Shown: positions 46,084 to 55,555, counted from the stretch's first letter. The stretch is 64,000 bases of DNA from Leptospira noumeaensis (GCF_004770765.1 NZ_RQFK01000028.1:248001-312000); one strand, 5' to 3'. Made by a program: numbers and translations. The notes: a model not told the origin generated them from the letters alone.

Positions 46084-46629
46084 TTATTTTATTGAAATTG
46101 TGGTAGAATTTTCATCCAAAAGAATTAATTTTTCAGGCAAAACTTCTTTAGGTAAAAAATAAATGAGTGTTCGGGTAGCCGCTTCATTTGGTTTCAAGGT
46201 TAGTTTTGTTTCAACTTTACCTGTTGCAAAATTATTTCCAGAAACATCTTCTTTTACATCATTCCAAACATCTACTTCGAAATGTCTTACGAAAGTAGGT
46301 GAGTTTAACTTTTTCACTTCTTTCCCTTTGTCATCCATAATTGTCACGTAAGTGGGTTCCAATGCAATTCGAGAAAACACAATTTCGTGATCAACCGATT
46401 TTAAATTTTTAAAAGAAACAGTGACATGAATCAATCGTAGTTCAGGTGAATTCGGATAGAAGTTTTTCCCACCGGATGCAAAACTATTTGGTCCATCAGT
46501 AACCTTGAGAACTTCAATCTCTAGATTTTTTGATTTTGATTTAATATTCTGTTTCAATATAAGTGGGGTTGCACAGTTGATGAGAACAAAAAAAGGCAAA
46601 AGATATGCTGTGAATTTAAGATTTTTCAT
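46084..46629 (-). CDS. Lipoprotein with DUF4352-like beta domain
   Basis: Starting at ATG 46629, the 181-residue product has a signal peptide ending in VLINC. The mature part is beta-rich: RLIHVTVSFKN, a run of strands with hydrophobic alternation, and a closing TLIYFLPKEVLPEKLILLDEN. This matches the immunoglobulin-like DUF4352 domain of bacterial lipoproteins. The longer frame from 46647 adds six residues and is less likely. Role unknown. Confidence 0.72.
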   Translation of the reverse strand: MKNLKFTAYLLPFFVLINCATPLILKQNIKSKSKNLEIEVLKVTDGPNSFASGGKNFYPNSPELRLIHVTVSFKNLKSVDHEIVFSRIALEPTYVTIMDDKGKEVKKLNSPTFVRHFEVDVWNDVKEDVSGNNFATGKVETKLTLKPNEAATRTLIYFLPKEVLPEKLILLDENSTTISIK

Positions 46630-46865
46630 AAAAACAAAAACTATCAAGAACTATCCCAAGTCAAATACTTTTCTTAATATTCGTTAGTTGCAAAATTTAA
46701 CTCTTTATAACGCTAGTTTTCGAACGTTTGCTTTATTTTAACCATCTGCTTAAGGTTTTTACATTTTGCCTCTGAATTCAATATCATCTATCCGTTACAG
46801 AATATTCGCTAGTTCGAATTTTCTGATTTACTACTTTTTAGAAACCATTTAACTTTGTATATGCT

Positions 46866-47822
46866 ATGAGACTCTTACTACTAATCACTATCATTTTCTG
46901 TCTTTTCGGCTGCAAAAAAAAAGACTCTTCTAATACAGAAGAATTACTTTTAGGGTTATACCTACTCCAACCCACGGATTTAATTTTAGAACTAGGATTT
47001 CCAGGATCACAAAACAAAATTCAAAACGGAGATCTCATTGGCAAAACTTCGGGAGTCACTGTGAAAGTAGGAGGTGTGACTGCTACAGGTGTGTCCGCTG
47101 TTAATTCAGACACCATTCAATTTACTATGCCTACCATTCCCGGGATTACAGAAAATAGTGCGGTTGATTTTGCCGTTGAAAAAGATGGTGCGACTGTATT
47201 CTCTACAAAGGTGCGTTATCGACCACTACTCAGTTGGGCAATCAACGAACCACATGCAACATTTCGTTATATCGATGGAAGGGATAATAAAAACTTTTTT
47301 CAAATTACAGCAACAACTGCAACTCATGTATTTAATACCTTCGGGCATGGTGGCTCTGATCTAGACATTTACTACTTTACAAGTTTAAATGGAACGATGA
47401 TTCCTTTCGCTGAAAAAAGAAGAACTGGAGCAGAATTCAATCGAGTGGCACTCAATGCTGGAACTGTTTATATTATGATCAAACATATTAGTGGATTCGG
47501 TGGAACTTATAATTTACAGGTAGCCAATGCGGGCGTAGTCGCAAGTTCTTCAGCAAAACTAACTTATAACGGATGGCCATTTAATCTTTGTTATGACACA
47601 ATGGGAACAGGCCCTGCTACAGGAAATAACTGTCTTGCCCAAATGGCAGTGTATAGTCCAACGAGAACTGGGCGTTGTACGTATCCAGGAGATGAAGGTT
47701 TAACAACCAGAAATTATTATGCTGAAGGTGGATTTGCGAACCAAACAACAAACCTGAATGGTTGTCTCTTTCCAGGCGGCGGGTCATATAACGAAGCAGA
47801 GGCGATTTTCATTCTCGACTAA
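46866..47822 (+). CDS. Lipoprotein with IPT/TIG-like and pre-peptidase-C-like domains
   Basis: The 318-residue product has a signal peptide ending in CLFGC (lipidated C16). An immunoglobulin-like region (about 30-115: GVTVKVGGVTATGVSAVNSDTI) follows. A pre-peptidase C-terminal-like beta domain (about 125-225) has GRDNKNFFQIT, GGSDLDIYYF and GGTYNLQV. The last 90 residues contain four cysteines. Extracellular beta-sandwich lipoprotein; no enzymatic site seen. It runs into a structured repeat. Confidence 0.75.
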   Translation: MRLLLLITIIFCLFGCKKKDSSNTEELLLGLYLLQPTDLILELGFPGSQNKIQNGDLIGKTSGVTVKVGGVTATGVSAVNSDTIQFTMPTIPGITENSAVDFAVEKDGATVFSTKVRYRPLLSWAINEPHATFRYIDGRDNKNFFQITATTATHVFNTFGHGGSDLDIYYFTSLNGTMIPFAEKRRTGAEFNRVALNAGTVYIMIKHISGFGGTYNLQVANAGVVASSSAKLTYNGWPFNLCYDTMGTGPATGNNCLAQMAVYSPTRTGRCTYPGDEGLTTRNYYAEGGFANQTTNLNGCLFPGGGSYNEAEAIFILD

Positions 47823-47946
47823 CAATTGCTTACATCTATTTCTTTGGAATTAATCTATATAGGCAATCAGAGAAAATCAAAAATTGTTTCATGGTGTTTA
47901 TCTACAAAGCGTAATATAGTTTTCGGTATTTCATTTTTGACTTCGG

Positions 47947-48060
47947 GCGTTCCCAATCCAATCAAAATTAAGGATTCTAAATTTTAGGGTCGGGCCCGTC
48001 CGGGGTGCGCATTCGCTCCCGTCCGCATACAGCGGACCAAGCCCTCCCGATCCCTAACGC
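47947..48060 (+). repeat. GC-rich structured dispersed repeat, copy B
   Basis: It starts GCGTTCCCAAT and ends GATCCCTAACGC. GGGTCGGGC pairs with GCCCTCCCGATCCC, and the variable hairpin is GTCCGC/GCGGAC. It sits between two convergent gene ends, as copy A does. Confidence 0.82.
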
Positions 48061-48080
48061 AAAATCTCTCCTAAATTCAA

Positions 48081-48674
48081 TTACCGAAATGCATCTTCTA
48101 ATGACTGAAACACATCTCGACTAACACCAACAGGCATAAAAAATCCAATTGTATTAACTGAATCGGAAGAACCTCCATAAATTTCTATGGCCACAGAAGT
48201 TTCCGCTGATTCTGCAATTAATATCTCCTGGAACTTTGGATAGACTTTAGTCGGTGCCAAAAAATAAGATAAAAAATTCTTAAAGGGAAAAGAAGCACTC
48301 AGTCCATTCATTTTAGGAATGGTAAAAGTTTTAAACTTAACAGCCGCTTGTTTCTTTTGTTCTGGCGAAAGTCCTTCCAATCGACAACCTAAAACAGAGC
48401 GCAATTTTGCCGGTTCGGTATCGGGACTGTCTAAATATATCGCGAGACTGTCACAATCTTTTATCCCAATCGATTCCCAATCTTTTTGGAAAATCTCCCA
48501 ACTGGCTCCAATGTTTTCATAGGCTCCCTTATGAGTTGAATAATATATTTCTGTTTGTTCGAATGATTCACGACTCACAGCCACTTGTTGAAATCCACCC
48601 ATGTAACCGTAAAATGAGATCCCAATCAGGATCAAGGCAGCGATTGTGATACCAATGTATTTTAATTTGTTCAT
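48081..48674 (-). CDS. Membrane-anchored GyrI-like small-molecule-binding protein
   Basis: The 197-residue protein has an N-terminal membrane helix (about 5-24) and then a GyrI-like fold: YYSTHKGAYENIGASWEIF, then LAIYLDSPDTEPAKLRSVLG, the typical conserved acidic-proline segment and the helix after it. GyrI-like domains bind small hydrophobic or cationic ligands and are usually cytoplasmic or fused to regulators. Here the helix places the domain on the periplasmic side or at the membrane surface. No partner gene is obvious. Confidence 0.75.
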   Translation of the reverse strand: MNKLKYIGITIAALILIGISFYGYMGGFQQVAVSRESFEQTEIYYSTHKGAYENIGASWEIFQKDWESIGIKDCDSLAIYLDSPDTEPAKLRSVLGCRLEGLSPEQKKQAAVKFKTFTIPKMNGLSASFPFKNFLSYFLAPTKVYPKFQEILIAESAETSVAIEIYGGSSDSVNTIGFFMPVGVSRDVFQSLEDAFR

Positions 48675-48808
48675 TTTGTTCTCCTTTATCCAGAAAAAAC
48701 TTTAGATCACTTCAAGTATAAATTATAGTAAAGTAGTAATTTGCTAATTCATGAAAAAACTCTCGCTTTTCTCATTCTTTCTGAATCATTATATCCCGAG
48801 GTATACAC

Positions 48809-49195
48809 ATGAATTTTATTATATCTAACATCAAATGGATTATGCTTGGCTCCGGAATCATTACCTGCTCCATGATTCTCCCTGCATTGCATCCAACGTT
48901 AGGACTCACGTTAACATTTGGAGATACATTGAACGGTGATTTAGCCAATATCATAGTTCGCAATTGGGGAGTTCTGATCACAATTACCGGCGGAATGTTG
49001 GTATATGGCGCCTATAACGAACCAAATCGTAATTTAATTCTTGTAGTTTCTTCCATTAGTAAAAGTACATTTGTTTTACTTAATTTGATTTATGGACAGT
49101 CCTACTTTGCAAAATCTGGGATTGCTCTTGTATTCGATTCAGTCCTTGTGATTATTTTTGTCGCTTATCTTTTGGTTCAAAGTTCCAAGAAATAG
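48809..49195 (+). CDS. Four-helix integral membrane protein
   Basis: The 128-residue protein is four membrane helices (about 8-30, 50-66, 76-93, 103-123) with short loops such as NEPNRN. It resembles small DUF4345-type membrane proteins, but the match is not certain. It is divergent from the GyrI-like gene and faces the convergent GH1 gene. Confidence 0.6.
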   Translation: MNFIISNIKWIMLGSGIITCSMILPALHPTLGLTLTFGDTLNGDLANIIVRNWGVLITITGGMLVYGAYNEPNRNLILVVSSISKSTFVLLNLIYGQSYFAKSGIALVFDSVLVIIFVAYLLVQSSKK

Positions 49196-49309
49196 AATGT
49201 TTTGAATCCAAGACTACAAAGATGGAAGGGTTTTCTGATCTTTAAGTAAGTGGTCAACATCGCTAGATAGAGCCAACTTAAATCAGAAAAACTTTTCCAT
49301 TAACGATAA

Positions 49310-50608
49310 TCATAGACTCAGAGAAACTCTTTTCGTTTTACAAATCTCCGCATAGCGAAGTGCACTTTTACGAACGCGGCGATCCATATTGGAATAATCC
49401 ACTTCAACCAGCCCAAACCTTGGACCATACCCATCGTTCCATTCTAAATTATCCAAAAACGACCAATAGTAATAACGTTCCACAGACACACCTTCATCAA
49501 GTAACCGACAAATTGTTGCTAAATGGTCAATAATAAACTGCTCCCTCTTTTCATCTTTTTCATCAGGAATGCCATTCTCCGTAACATAAATAGGAAGTTT
49601 GTACTGATCCCAAATCCGATGACAAACAATAGAGAGTCCTTCCGGATAAATCTCCCAACCTAAATCATTTTTATGAGAATCGGGACAATTTGGATCGACC
49701 ATAGGAACGGCAAATAGATTTCCTGGATTATAACTGGCTTTAAAAAGATGGCGAGAGTAATAATTAATCCCAATAAAATCACAGAAGATACCCTTCCCTT
49801 CCGGATAACCAAATCCAATCGGAAAGGATAATTTTCCTTCTATGAAACCTTTTGTTTGGATTTCATGAAATAGAAAATCACTTAAAAAACATCCAAGACG
49901 TGCCAAAGGATGGGATGTCAGAGGTGCAAAAACAGCAAGATGGTGCGCAAAACCAACCTTAGTTTGTCCTGCAAAACCAGATTCCGTTCGAATTTTATGA
50001 ATGAGCTTATAGGATTTGAGGTGAGAAAGAATGAGCCGACGAGTTACTTTTAGATAGGCAGGTATATCCCCATGGCTTCCCGGAGGATATTTACCATCCA
50101 CATAACTATCATTAGCAAAAACATTTGGTTCGTTAATAGTGCACCATTCGGAAACAAGATCCCCGAATTGTTTCACGGAAAATTCAACAAAGCTTAGGAA
50201 TTCCTTCACAGCATCCTTTCCTAACCATCCCCCTTTTTTTTGAAACCATTCAGGGCAGGAAAAATGATGTAGTGTTACAAGAGGTTTGATCCCAGCTTCC
50301 AATAGGAGTCGGAACTCATCACGATAATGAGCAACTGCTTCCATAGACCATTCCCCTTCGGAGGGTTCGATCCGACTCCATTCAATACTCATTCGGTAAC
50401 ATTCTTGATTTAGTTTTGATAAAAGTTTTACATCTGCCACATAACGCGCATAGTGATCAGCACCAGTAAAACTAGACTCTCCATTGCCGACTTTTCCAGC
50501 AAGTGACCAATGATACCAATTGTTATGAATATCTCCACCTTCAATCTGAGTGGCAGCGGTAGCAGAACCTAATAAAAAATCTTTCGGAAGTTCAAAATCT
50601 TTTGACAT
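49310..50608 (-). CDS. Beta-glucosidase, glycoside hydrolase family 1
   Basis: The 432-residue GH1 enzyme begins MSKDFELPKDFLLGSATAA, the usual first strand. The acid/base is E160 in CTINEPN and the nucleophile is E344 in YVTENGIPD; YYWSFLDNLEW completes the aglycone region. I use ATG 50608, eight bases after AAGGAGAAGGG, and not the longer frame from 50653. Cytoplasmic; likely hydrolyses beta-glucosides or similar disaccharides. The DUF2461 gene 51 bases upstream is on the same strand. Confidence 0.92.
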   Translation of the reverse strand: MSKDFELPKDFLLGSATAATQIEGGDIHNNWYHWSLAGKVGNGESSFTGADHYARYVADVKLLSKLNQECYRMSIEWSRIEPSEGEWSMEAVAHYRDEFRLLLEAGIKPLVTLHHFSCPEWFQKKGGWLGKDAVKEFLSFVEFSVKQFGDLVSEWCTINEPNVFANDSYVDGKYPPGSHGDIPAYLKVTRRLILSHLKSYKLIHKIRTESGFAGQTKVGFAHHLAVFAPLTSHPLARLGCFLSDFLFHEIQTKGFIEGKLSFPIGFGYPEGKGIFCDFIGINYYSRHLFKASYNPGNLFAVPMVDPNCPDSHKNDLGWEIYPEGLSIVCHRIWDQYKLPIYVTENGIPDEKDEKREQFIIDHLATICRLLDEGVSVERYYYWSFLDNLEWNDGYGPRFGLVEVDYSNMDRRVRKSALRYAEICKTKRVSLSL

Positions 50609-50659
50609 TCCCTTCTCCTTATATACAAGTTTCAAATTTTGTTTCATTAACAATTGCTA

Positions 50660-51328
50660 TTATTTTTTCGCCATAGCTTCTTCTAAAAATTGATTTAGAG
50701 GGTATATGGTTCGAAAACTTTGGATCGCATCATCCATAAAATGATTGGATGTTAAATCAGAATTTTTTATCTTTTTTCCAACAGCAAATCCTTTGTATTT
50801 CAAAAAATCTAACGCAGGATGGTCTTTCGCAAAACCTTTAGGTGCTGTTTTCAATTTGTCCGCATAGAATGTTGTTCCGAAATTTTGAACAAATTTTTTA
50901 TTATCTAAAATTTTTCGAAACGACTTTGTATCGGATACAATCCTTTCTCTGATTTTAAATAATGATTTTGGATCGGGCATATAACACCCACCACCGAGTA
51001 AGGACTCACCAGGTTCAATGTGAAGATAATAACCCGTACCTTCAATTTTCCGATTCCCACCTCTCATAAAAATTCCGAAGTGTGTTTTGTAAGGACTTTT
51101 ATCTTTGGAAAAACGAACATCTTTATAAATTCTAAAAATACAAGACTTCGGATCGACACCCTTTAAATTTTTGTCAAACTTTTCTATTTCTGATAAAAAA
51201 TATCCTGTGAGAGAAACTAGTTCACTCTGAATTTCAGTAAACCGATCTTTGTTTTCAATAAACCAGTTTCGATTGTTATTTAATTTTAATTCGGATAAAT
51301 AATTAAAAATGGTTTTACTTATTTTCAT
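50660..51328 (-). CDS. DUF2461 (TIGR02453) family protein
   Basis: The 222-residue protein begins with NNNRNWFIENKDRF and continues with CIFRIYKDVRFSKDKSPYKTHFG, MRGG, GYYLHIEPGESLLGGGCYMP and a charged C-terminal region, the recognisable DUF2461 pattern. The biochemical function is unknown. It is upstream of the GH1 gene with a 51-base gap, but no functional link is evident. Confidence 0.85.
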   Translation of the reverse strand: MKISKTIFNYLSELKLNNNRNWFIENKDRFTEIQSELVSLTGYFLSEIEKFDKNLKGVDPKSCIFRIYKDVRFSKDKSPYKTHFGIFMRGGNRKIEGTGYYLHIEPGESLLGGGCYMPDPKSLFKIRERIVSDTKSFRKILDNKKFVQNFGTTFYADKLKTAPKGFAKDHPALDFLKYKGFAVGKKIKNSDLTSNHFMDDAIQSFRTIYPLNQFLEEAMAKK

Positions 51329-51532
51329 AACGGATAAATTCCCAAATGATCAAAATATCCATTGATTCTAACAATTCCTATAAAATTTCAAATTAAAATC
51401 GAAGAATTCACCCGTGAAAAGGCACCAAAATAATTTTTTCTTAATAAAGATCGATGGGTTAAATCCCAGATTTTGAAAGGAACCTAATGATAGTTTTTAG
51501 TGGCGATAAAAGTATATTTCAAAATCCATTTC

Positions 51533-52867
51533 TTATTCTAAATCGAATTCTAATGTAATACAAACTTCTGCAAAATCTCCTTCAGCATGCTCCGAGTGTA
51601 ATACATTGGTATATATTCCAGATTGAATTGTTCCAATGTGAATGTTTCCACCCATATCTTCTATAATTTTTTTAACAATCGCAAGTCCAAGACCGAGAGC
51701 AAACTCCTCTTTATCATAACGTTCATCCACAACTTTATTTAATCTAAAAAATGGATGAAAAAATGCTAAATCATCAGAATGTCCAAAATCCACTGCTGCG
51801 ATGCCTTCTTCAGAAGATGGGTTTATAAACTTTATCAAAAACTTCTTTTCTGTAATCAGAAAAAGTACAATTAAAGAAACACCATCAGGAGAGTATTTCA
51901 TTGCATTAATAAACAATTCCTTAGTCAGTGTGATTAATCGATCTTTGTTAAGATTTACATAATATGAACTAGCGTTTGGCAAAACGGAAATCAATATATT
52001 CTGCTTTTTAATTGCCAACATATCGTCTAAATCATCAGCAACATTTTGTACTAATTGTATGACATCTTGAACATTTAATAATTTTAATTCAAAATCGCTT
52101 TCTTCAAAATACCGTTGGGCAACTGCCAAGGAATTGACCAATTTTTTAGTAAATTTAAAATTTTCTTCGACTAACTCGAAGTTACGGATAGGGATAGTAA
52201 CTACTTTACCTTTTTTTTCTACCTTCCGAATCATAGCGCCCATTGACGTTACCAAACCACCGAGACCAGTTCCTTGCATCAAACTGGTATTCAAATTTGG
52301 CAAAGCTTTCAGCATCCAGGATTTGTGTTTCCCCTTCTTACCGATCTCCTTTTTCCAATCAAAGATATCTTTGATTTCTTGAAACAAACTCTCTTCATAC
52401 GAAACAACGCGAACTTGTTTTTCCGATATATCTTCTAAGTTAGAATAATTGATGTCTCTCTGATTTTTCTGTACCCAAGAAAACAAGATAAACTGTTCTG
52501 AATTATCAAAGGTGTCACTGATTAAGTTTTGGGGAATGGAAATTGAAGAAATTCCGAAACAATGAATTGTATTCTCAATCAATATTTCGCTTGTATAGGT
52601 TTCTCCCTTGACTGCTTGTAAAAAATGCGTATGACTAATATTGAATTTAGCCAGAGAGGATGATGAAAGAAAATGATCCGAACTTAGATCATCATGGAAT
52701 TCTCCAATCTTTGCTTCGTCAAACTCTGCACCCTTAACCAATTTCAACTTGAGCTGATTACTAAAAACAGCATAGTTCCCAATTGGCAGAGCGGAAAGGA
52801 ATGAATCCAAAACACTTAATATGTGGTATTCAGTTAACAAGCAATCATTAGACCAATGTATAAACAA
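51533..52867 (-). CDS. Histidine-kinase-like protein with HATPase domain but no phospho-acceptor histidine
   Basis: The 444-residue protein has an N-terminal sensing region (about 1-175) and a helical dimerisation region. It ends in a HATPase domain with the N-box KELFINAMKYSPDG and the late G-box LGLGLAIVKKIIEDMGG. Where a HisKA helix would have a His-Glu pair, the sequence reads NTSLMQGTGLGGLVTSM, without histidine. It could be a kinase that acts on a partner's histidine, a pseudokinase or a serine-type kinase. No membrane helix is seen. It is isolated on the minus strand. Confidence 0.75.
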   Translation of the reverse strand: MFIHWSNDCLLTEYHILSVLDSFLSALPIGNYAVFSNQLKLKLVKGAEFDEAKIGEFHDDLSSDHFLSSSSLAKFNISHTHFLQAVKGETYTSEILIENTIHCFGISSISIPQNLISDTFDNSEQFILFSWVQKNQRDINYSNLEDISEKQVRVVSYEESLFQEIKDIFDWKKEIGKKGKHKSWMLKALPNLNTSLMQGTGLGGLVTSMGAMIRKVEKKGKVVTIPIRNFELVEENFKFTKKLVNSLAVAQRYFEESDFELKLLNVQDVIQLVQNVADDLDDMLAIKKQNILISVLPNASSYYVNLNKDRLITLTKELFINAMKYSPDGVSLIVLFLITEKKFLIKFINPSSEEGIAAVDFGHSDDLAFFHPFFRLNKVVDERYDKEEFALGLGLAIVKKIIEDMGGNIHIGTIQSGIYTNVLHSEHAEGDFAEVCITLEFDLE

Positions 52868-52956
52868 TATATTCTAATATTTACTTTCATTATTTACGTT
52901 AACTCAATTGAAATTTTAGTTCACAGGCAAACCGCTAAAAAAAAACATTGGATATT

Positions 52957-53850
52957 TTAAGGGGATGTATGGACAAAAGTCGGATTTTTATCCTTCCTGA
53001 ATTCAGAAGGACTCACTCCAGTGTTCTTTTTAAAAAATCGAGTAAAATAAGCTGAGTCTTGAAAATTCAATTGTAGAGCAATATCAGATACTCTTTCATT
53101 GGTATGTTCCAAAAGTCGAAACGCCCTTCTCATGACATTTTCTTTAATAAAATCAGAAGCAGACTTACCTGTTACTTCTTTAACTGTATCACTCAAGTGA
53201 CCAGGAGTAATGCCCAACTGAGATGCAAAATAATTTACAGACCTGATCTCTCCTTGAGACGAATTTAGAAGTTGAAAAAATTCGTATACTATCCGATTGG
53301 ATTTAATTGGAATTAAATTAAGATCTTTCTGAATATAACGATTAATATAAAGAAACAATAATTCAGATAAATTACGAATAATTCCTTTTTCGGATCTATC
53401 CTCCAACCTGAGTTCTTTTTTTAAAAATCTAAAGATTCCCCAAACTATCGTACAATCTTTCATGTTTAATACTGTAGGAGATTTTGAATTGAGAAAAAAT
53501 GAAAACCGACTAGCAGGAACTTCATTTTTTCGCAGCAAAAAAGAATCATAAAACCGGATGATAACTCCATCTATCACCTCACTCCATTCCCCTCGATACG
53601 AAACATAATGTGGCAAATAGAGAAATCCAAAATTATCAACGGTATATTTTTTTGAATCTATTTCAATATGACCTTTACCTTTTTTTATCAATATCAAAGA
53701 TGAAAAATGGTTCACACTAAGAACAGACCATTTTTTGTTTTTATATGCAGAGTCTTGGAAAACGGTTATCGAGAACTCTTCACCTGCGCTGGCACCAAAA
53801 TCCTCCAAACTATAAATTTTTATCTTACGATTTGGCAAATATTGATTCAT
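52957..53850 (-). CDS. AraC-family transcriptional regulator
   Basis: The 297-residue protein has an N-terminal cupin-like sensing domain (about 10-150, GHIEIDSKKYTVDN, FLYLPHYVSYRGEW) and an AraC DNA-binding domain (about 185-290). The latter has two helix-turn-helix motifs, LGITPGHLSDTVKEV and QLNFQDSAYFTRFFKKNTGVSPSEFR. It is cytoplasmic, unlike the membrane AraC protein at 3900-5045. Its target is unknown; a gene-poor region lies upstream. Confidence 0.9.
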   Translation of the reverse strand: MNQYLPNRKIKIYSLEDFGASAGEEFSITVFQDSAYKNKKWSVLSVNHFSSLILIKKGKGHIEIDSKKYTVDNFGFLYLPHYVSYRGEWSEVIDGVIIRFYDSFLLRKNEVPASRFSFFLNSKSPTVLNMKDCTIVWGIFRFLKKELRLEDRSEKGIIRNLSELLFLYINRYIQKDLNLIPIKSNRIVYEFFQLLNSSQGEIRSVNYFASQLGITPGHLSDTVKEVTGKSASDFIKENVMRRAFRLLEHTNERVSDIALQLNFQDSAYFTRFFKKNTGVSPSEFRKDKNPTFVHTSP

Positions 53851-54715
53851 AAAATATATAATTTATAATACTCAAATGCACCTACTTACCATTAAATATT
53901 CGTTTTGCTAAATTCAAAACCCGCTACCGAGAATCCTCAAAAAAGCAAATTACTAATTACTTATATTTAGAAAATCTACAATTGTACTTGGATTAAAGTT
54001 GATTACCTTTAAATACAAAAGATTCAACAATACAATCACTTGTTAAAACAATGTTTCCTAACCGCAATGAAAAACGATTGGCAATAATTAGATTCATCTA
54101 AAAAGAGTTTGGACAGAATTCGGAAACTTTAGGATTTTTTTCGGATCGTTACGAAAAATAAGAATCTTTAATCATTGTTTGGATCAAAACCTTTCGAGGA
54201 TTGACCAGAGGAAATCGCAACAAACCATATCTATTATATTAGTATATGAACTAAAAGTGAGAACAAAAATCGAACGAAACAACAATCCATATAAGTTTTT
54301 TAAGCACACCCATTGACGGAAGCCAGTTTCTGAACATTTTGTGATATCCTTATCATTATGAATATTTTCTGAATGGATTATAATGAAATTTTAGGTATTT
54401 TGTTTAAAAAATAGAAGATTGGAATTCATAGTCTTCCTTCTCCGCGAAATTCCCGACCAAAGTCGGATATCGATCCCAAAATTACTTCTTTCTAAAGAAA
54501 TCAACTGAATGATAAATACAAGCTAAATCAAAAAAGATTTTGGCCGAGTCAATATCAAAGGAAGTAATCATCACAAAACAAATCTCAAGCATCTCATTCA
54601 TATATTTTTTGTATACGTCTATGGTTTTGGTTTTAATCACCAAATACTTCACCATTCTTTGTCTTGATTTTTTTCAAATTCGCTTTAGTTTACGATTTAA
54701 TGGCATCAATCCGGT
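53851..54715. other. Gene-poor A/T-rich stretch
   Basis: About 865 bases lack a convincing reading frame on either strand. A short CCGAC-CAAA-GTCGG hairpin lies near 54460, and A-runs and T-runs are common. I see no tRNA, insertion sequence or repeat shared with other parts of the window. It could hold a decayed gene or small RNA, but nothing can be shown. Confidence 0.5.
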
Positions 54716-55057
54716 ATGAATGAGTTTCCTTTTTTCCGTAGAATGCAATGGCAAACCGTAAAGACCATTTGGAATTCACTTCGTAATCCTGAAGTGATCC
54801 CATTTTTATTTCATTTCCTTAAGGAACGATTCCGTTTGCAACGTTCAACCTTGGGGAAGGAATGGAAAGAGAAAGGACTAACCAATCCAAACAAACTAAA
54901 TCCAATTGATTTGATCGCATTTTATATTGCATACAAAGAAGTAACAAACACAAAACGAGCTCTAAAATTACTTTTCAAGATTCTCAAACAACAATCCGCT
55001 GATGTATTTTTGGAAATGGCAGAGGCATTTCGTAGGTATGGAATTAAGATTGGCTAG
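54716..55057 (+). CDS. Hypothetical protein overlapping an inverted duplication
   Basis: The 113-residue protein has a basic, helical N-terminal half (VKTIWNSLRNPEVIPF, FRLQRSTLGKEWKEKG) and a second half (PIDLIAFYIAYKEVTNTKRA, then LKLLFKILKQQSADVFL) that is duplicated in reverse at 55363-55479. No known family. It ends MAEAFRRYGIKIG. The ribosome-binding site is weak. The gene may be an intact small protein or the remains of a longer one. Confidence 0.45.
   Translation: MNEFPFFRRMQWQTVKTIWNSLRNPEVIPFLFHFLKERFRLQRSTLGKEWKEKGLTNPNKLNPIDLIAFYIAYKEVTNTKRALKLLFKILKQQSADVFLEMAEAFRRYGIKIG
54896..55012 (+). repeat. 117-bp inverted repeat, left arm
   Basis: The sequence from CTAAATCCAATTG to GATGTATTTTTG is repeated exactly, in reverse orientation, at 55363-55479, with 350 bases between. 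Its reading frame lies inside the hypothetical gene 54716-55057. Confidence 0.9.
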
Positions 55058-55243
55058 GTGAGGATTTTTTCCGACAACTTCGGTGGCTTTGAATTTGGAG
55101 AACCAAGTCTCCTCCTTCAATCTTTTTTAAACTATAAAATGATTCTAAATTTTATCTTGGAATGAGTGATCACATAACACAGTTTACAAAACCTTTTCTT
55201 AAAACAACCATCTCCTTATGACCCAATCTAACCGTTTCAGTAG

Positions 55244-55362
55244 GTGAGCAAACGACCGACTTGTTTTGCACTGTCTGATTTGGGTGAAACTATTGATCGA
55301 ATCGTTTCTGATTTTAATGCAAGAATGTTGGCGGAAGAAAATAGAAATTTTCGAGACTTTCT
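55244..55362 (+). pseudogene. 5' fragment of a broken gene
   Basis: A GTG-started frame reads SKRPTCFALSDLGETIDRI and then SDFNARMLAEENRNF, a natural-looking amphipathic sequence. It then runs directly into the antisense of the duplicated repeat at 55363 and ends soon after. The natural-looking part stops exactly where the repeat begins, so the gene was probably cut by the inverted copy. Family unknown. Confidence 0.3.
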
Positions 55363-55479
55363 CAAAAATACATCAGCGGATTGTTGTTTGAGAATCTTGA
55401 AAAGTAATTTTAGAGCTCGTTTTGTGTTTGTTACTTCTTTGTATGCAATATAAAATGCGATCAAATCAATTGGATTTAG
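55363..55479 (-). repeat. 117-bp inverted repeat, right arm
   Basis: Exact reverse complement of 54896-55012. It carries the LIAFYIAYKEVTNTKRAL segment on the minus strand without a start, so it is not an independent gene. Confidence 0.9.
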
Positions 55480-55539
55480 AATTAAAATTCCACTTCGATG
55501 GAGTAATTAACTTTGATTAGCTTTTTTTGAACTTTATAC

Positions 55540-55555
55540 TAGTCCGATCGGACTA
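55540..55555. promoter_or_regulatory. 16-bp palindrome before flavin reductase gene (TetR-like)
   Basis: TAGTCCGATCGGACTA is a perfect palindrome 53 bases upstream of the start at 55609, in the size and style of TetR-family operators. No TetR gene is adjacent, so the regulator would be elsewhere. Confidence 0.6.

Noticed and set aside
49310..50653. Longer start for the GH1 enzyme
   Set aside because: The ATG at 50608 has a strong AAGGAGAAGGG site and gives the normal N-terminus; the upstream codons include that site.
55237..55464. Minus-strand reading frame of 75 codons as a gene
   Set aside because: Its start is inside the duplicated arm, its natural-looking part belongs to the other copy of the repeat, and the rest looks like the antisense of the plus-strand fragment.
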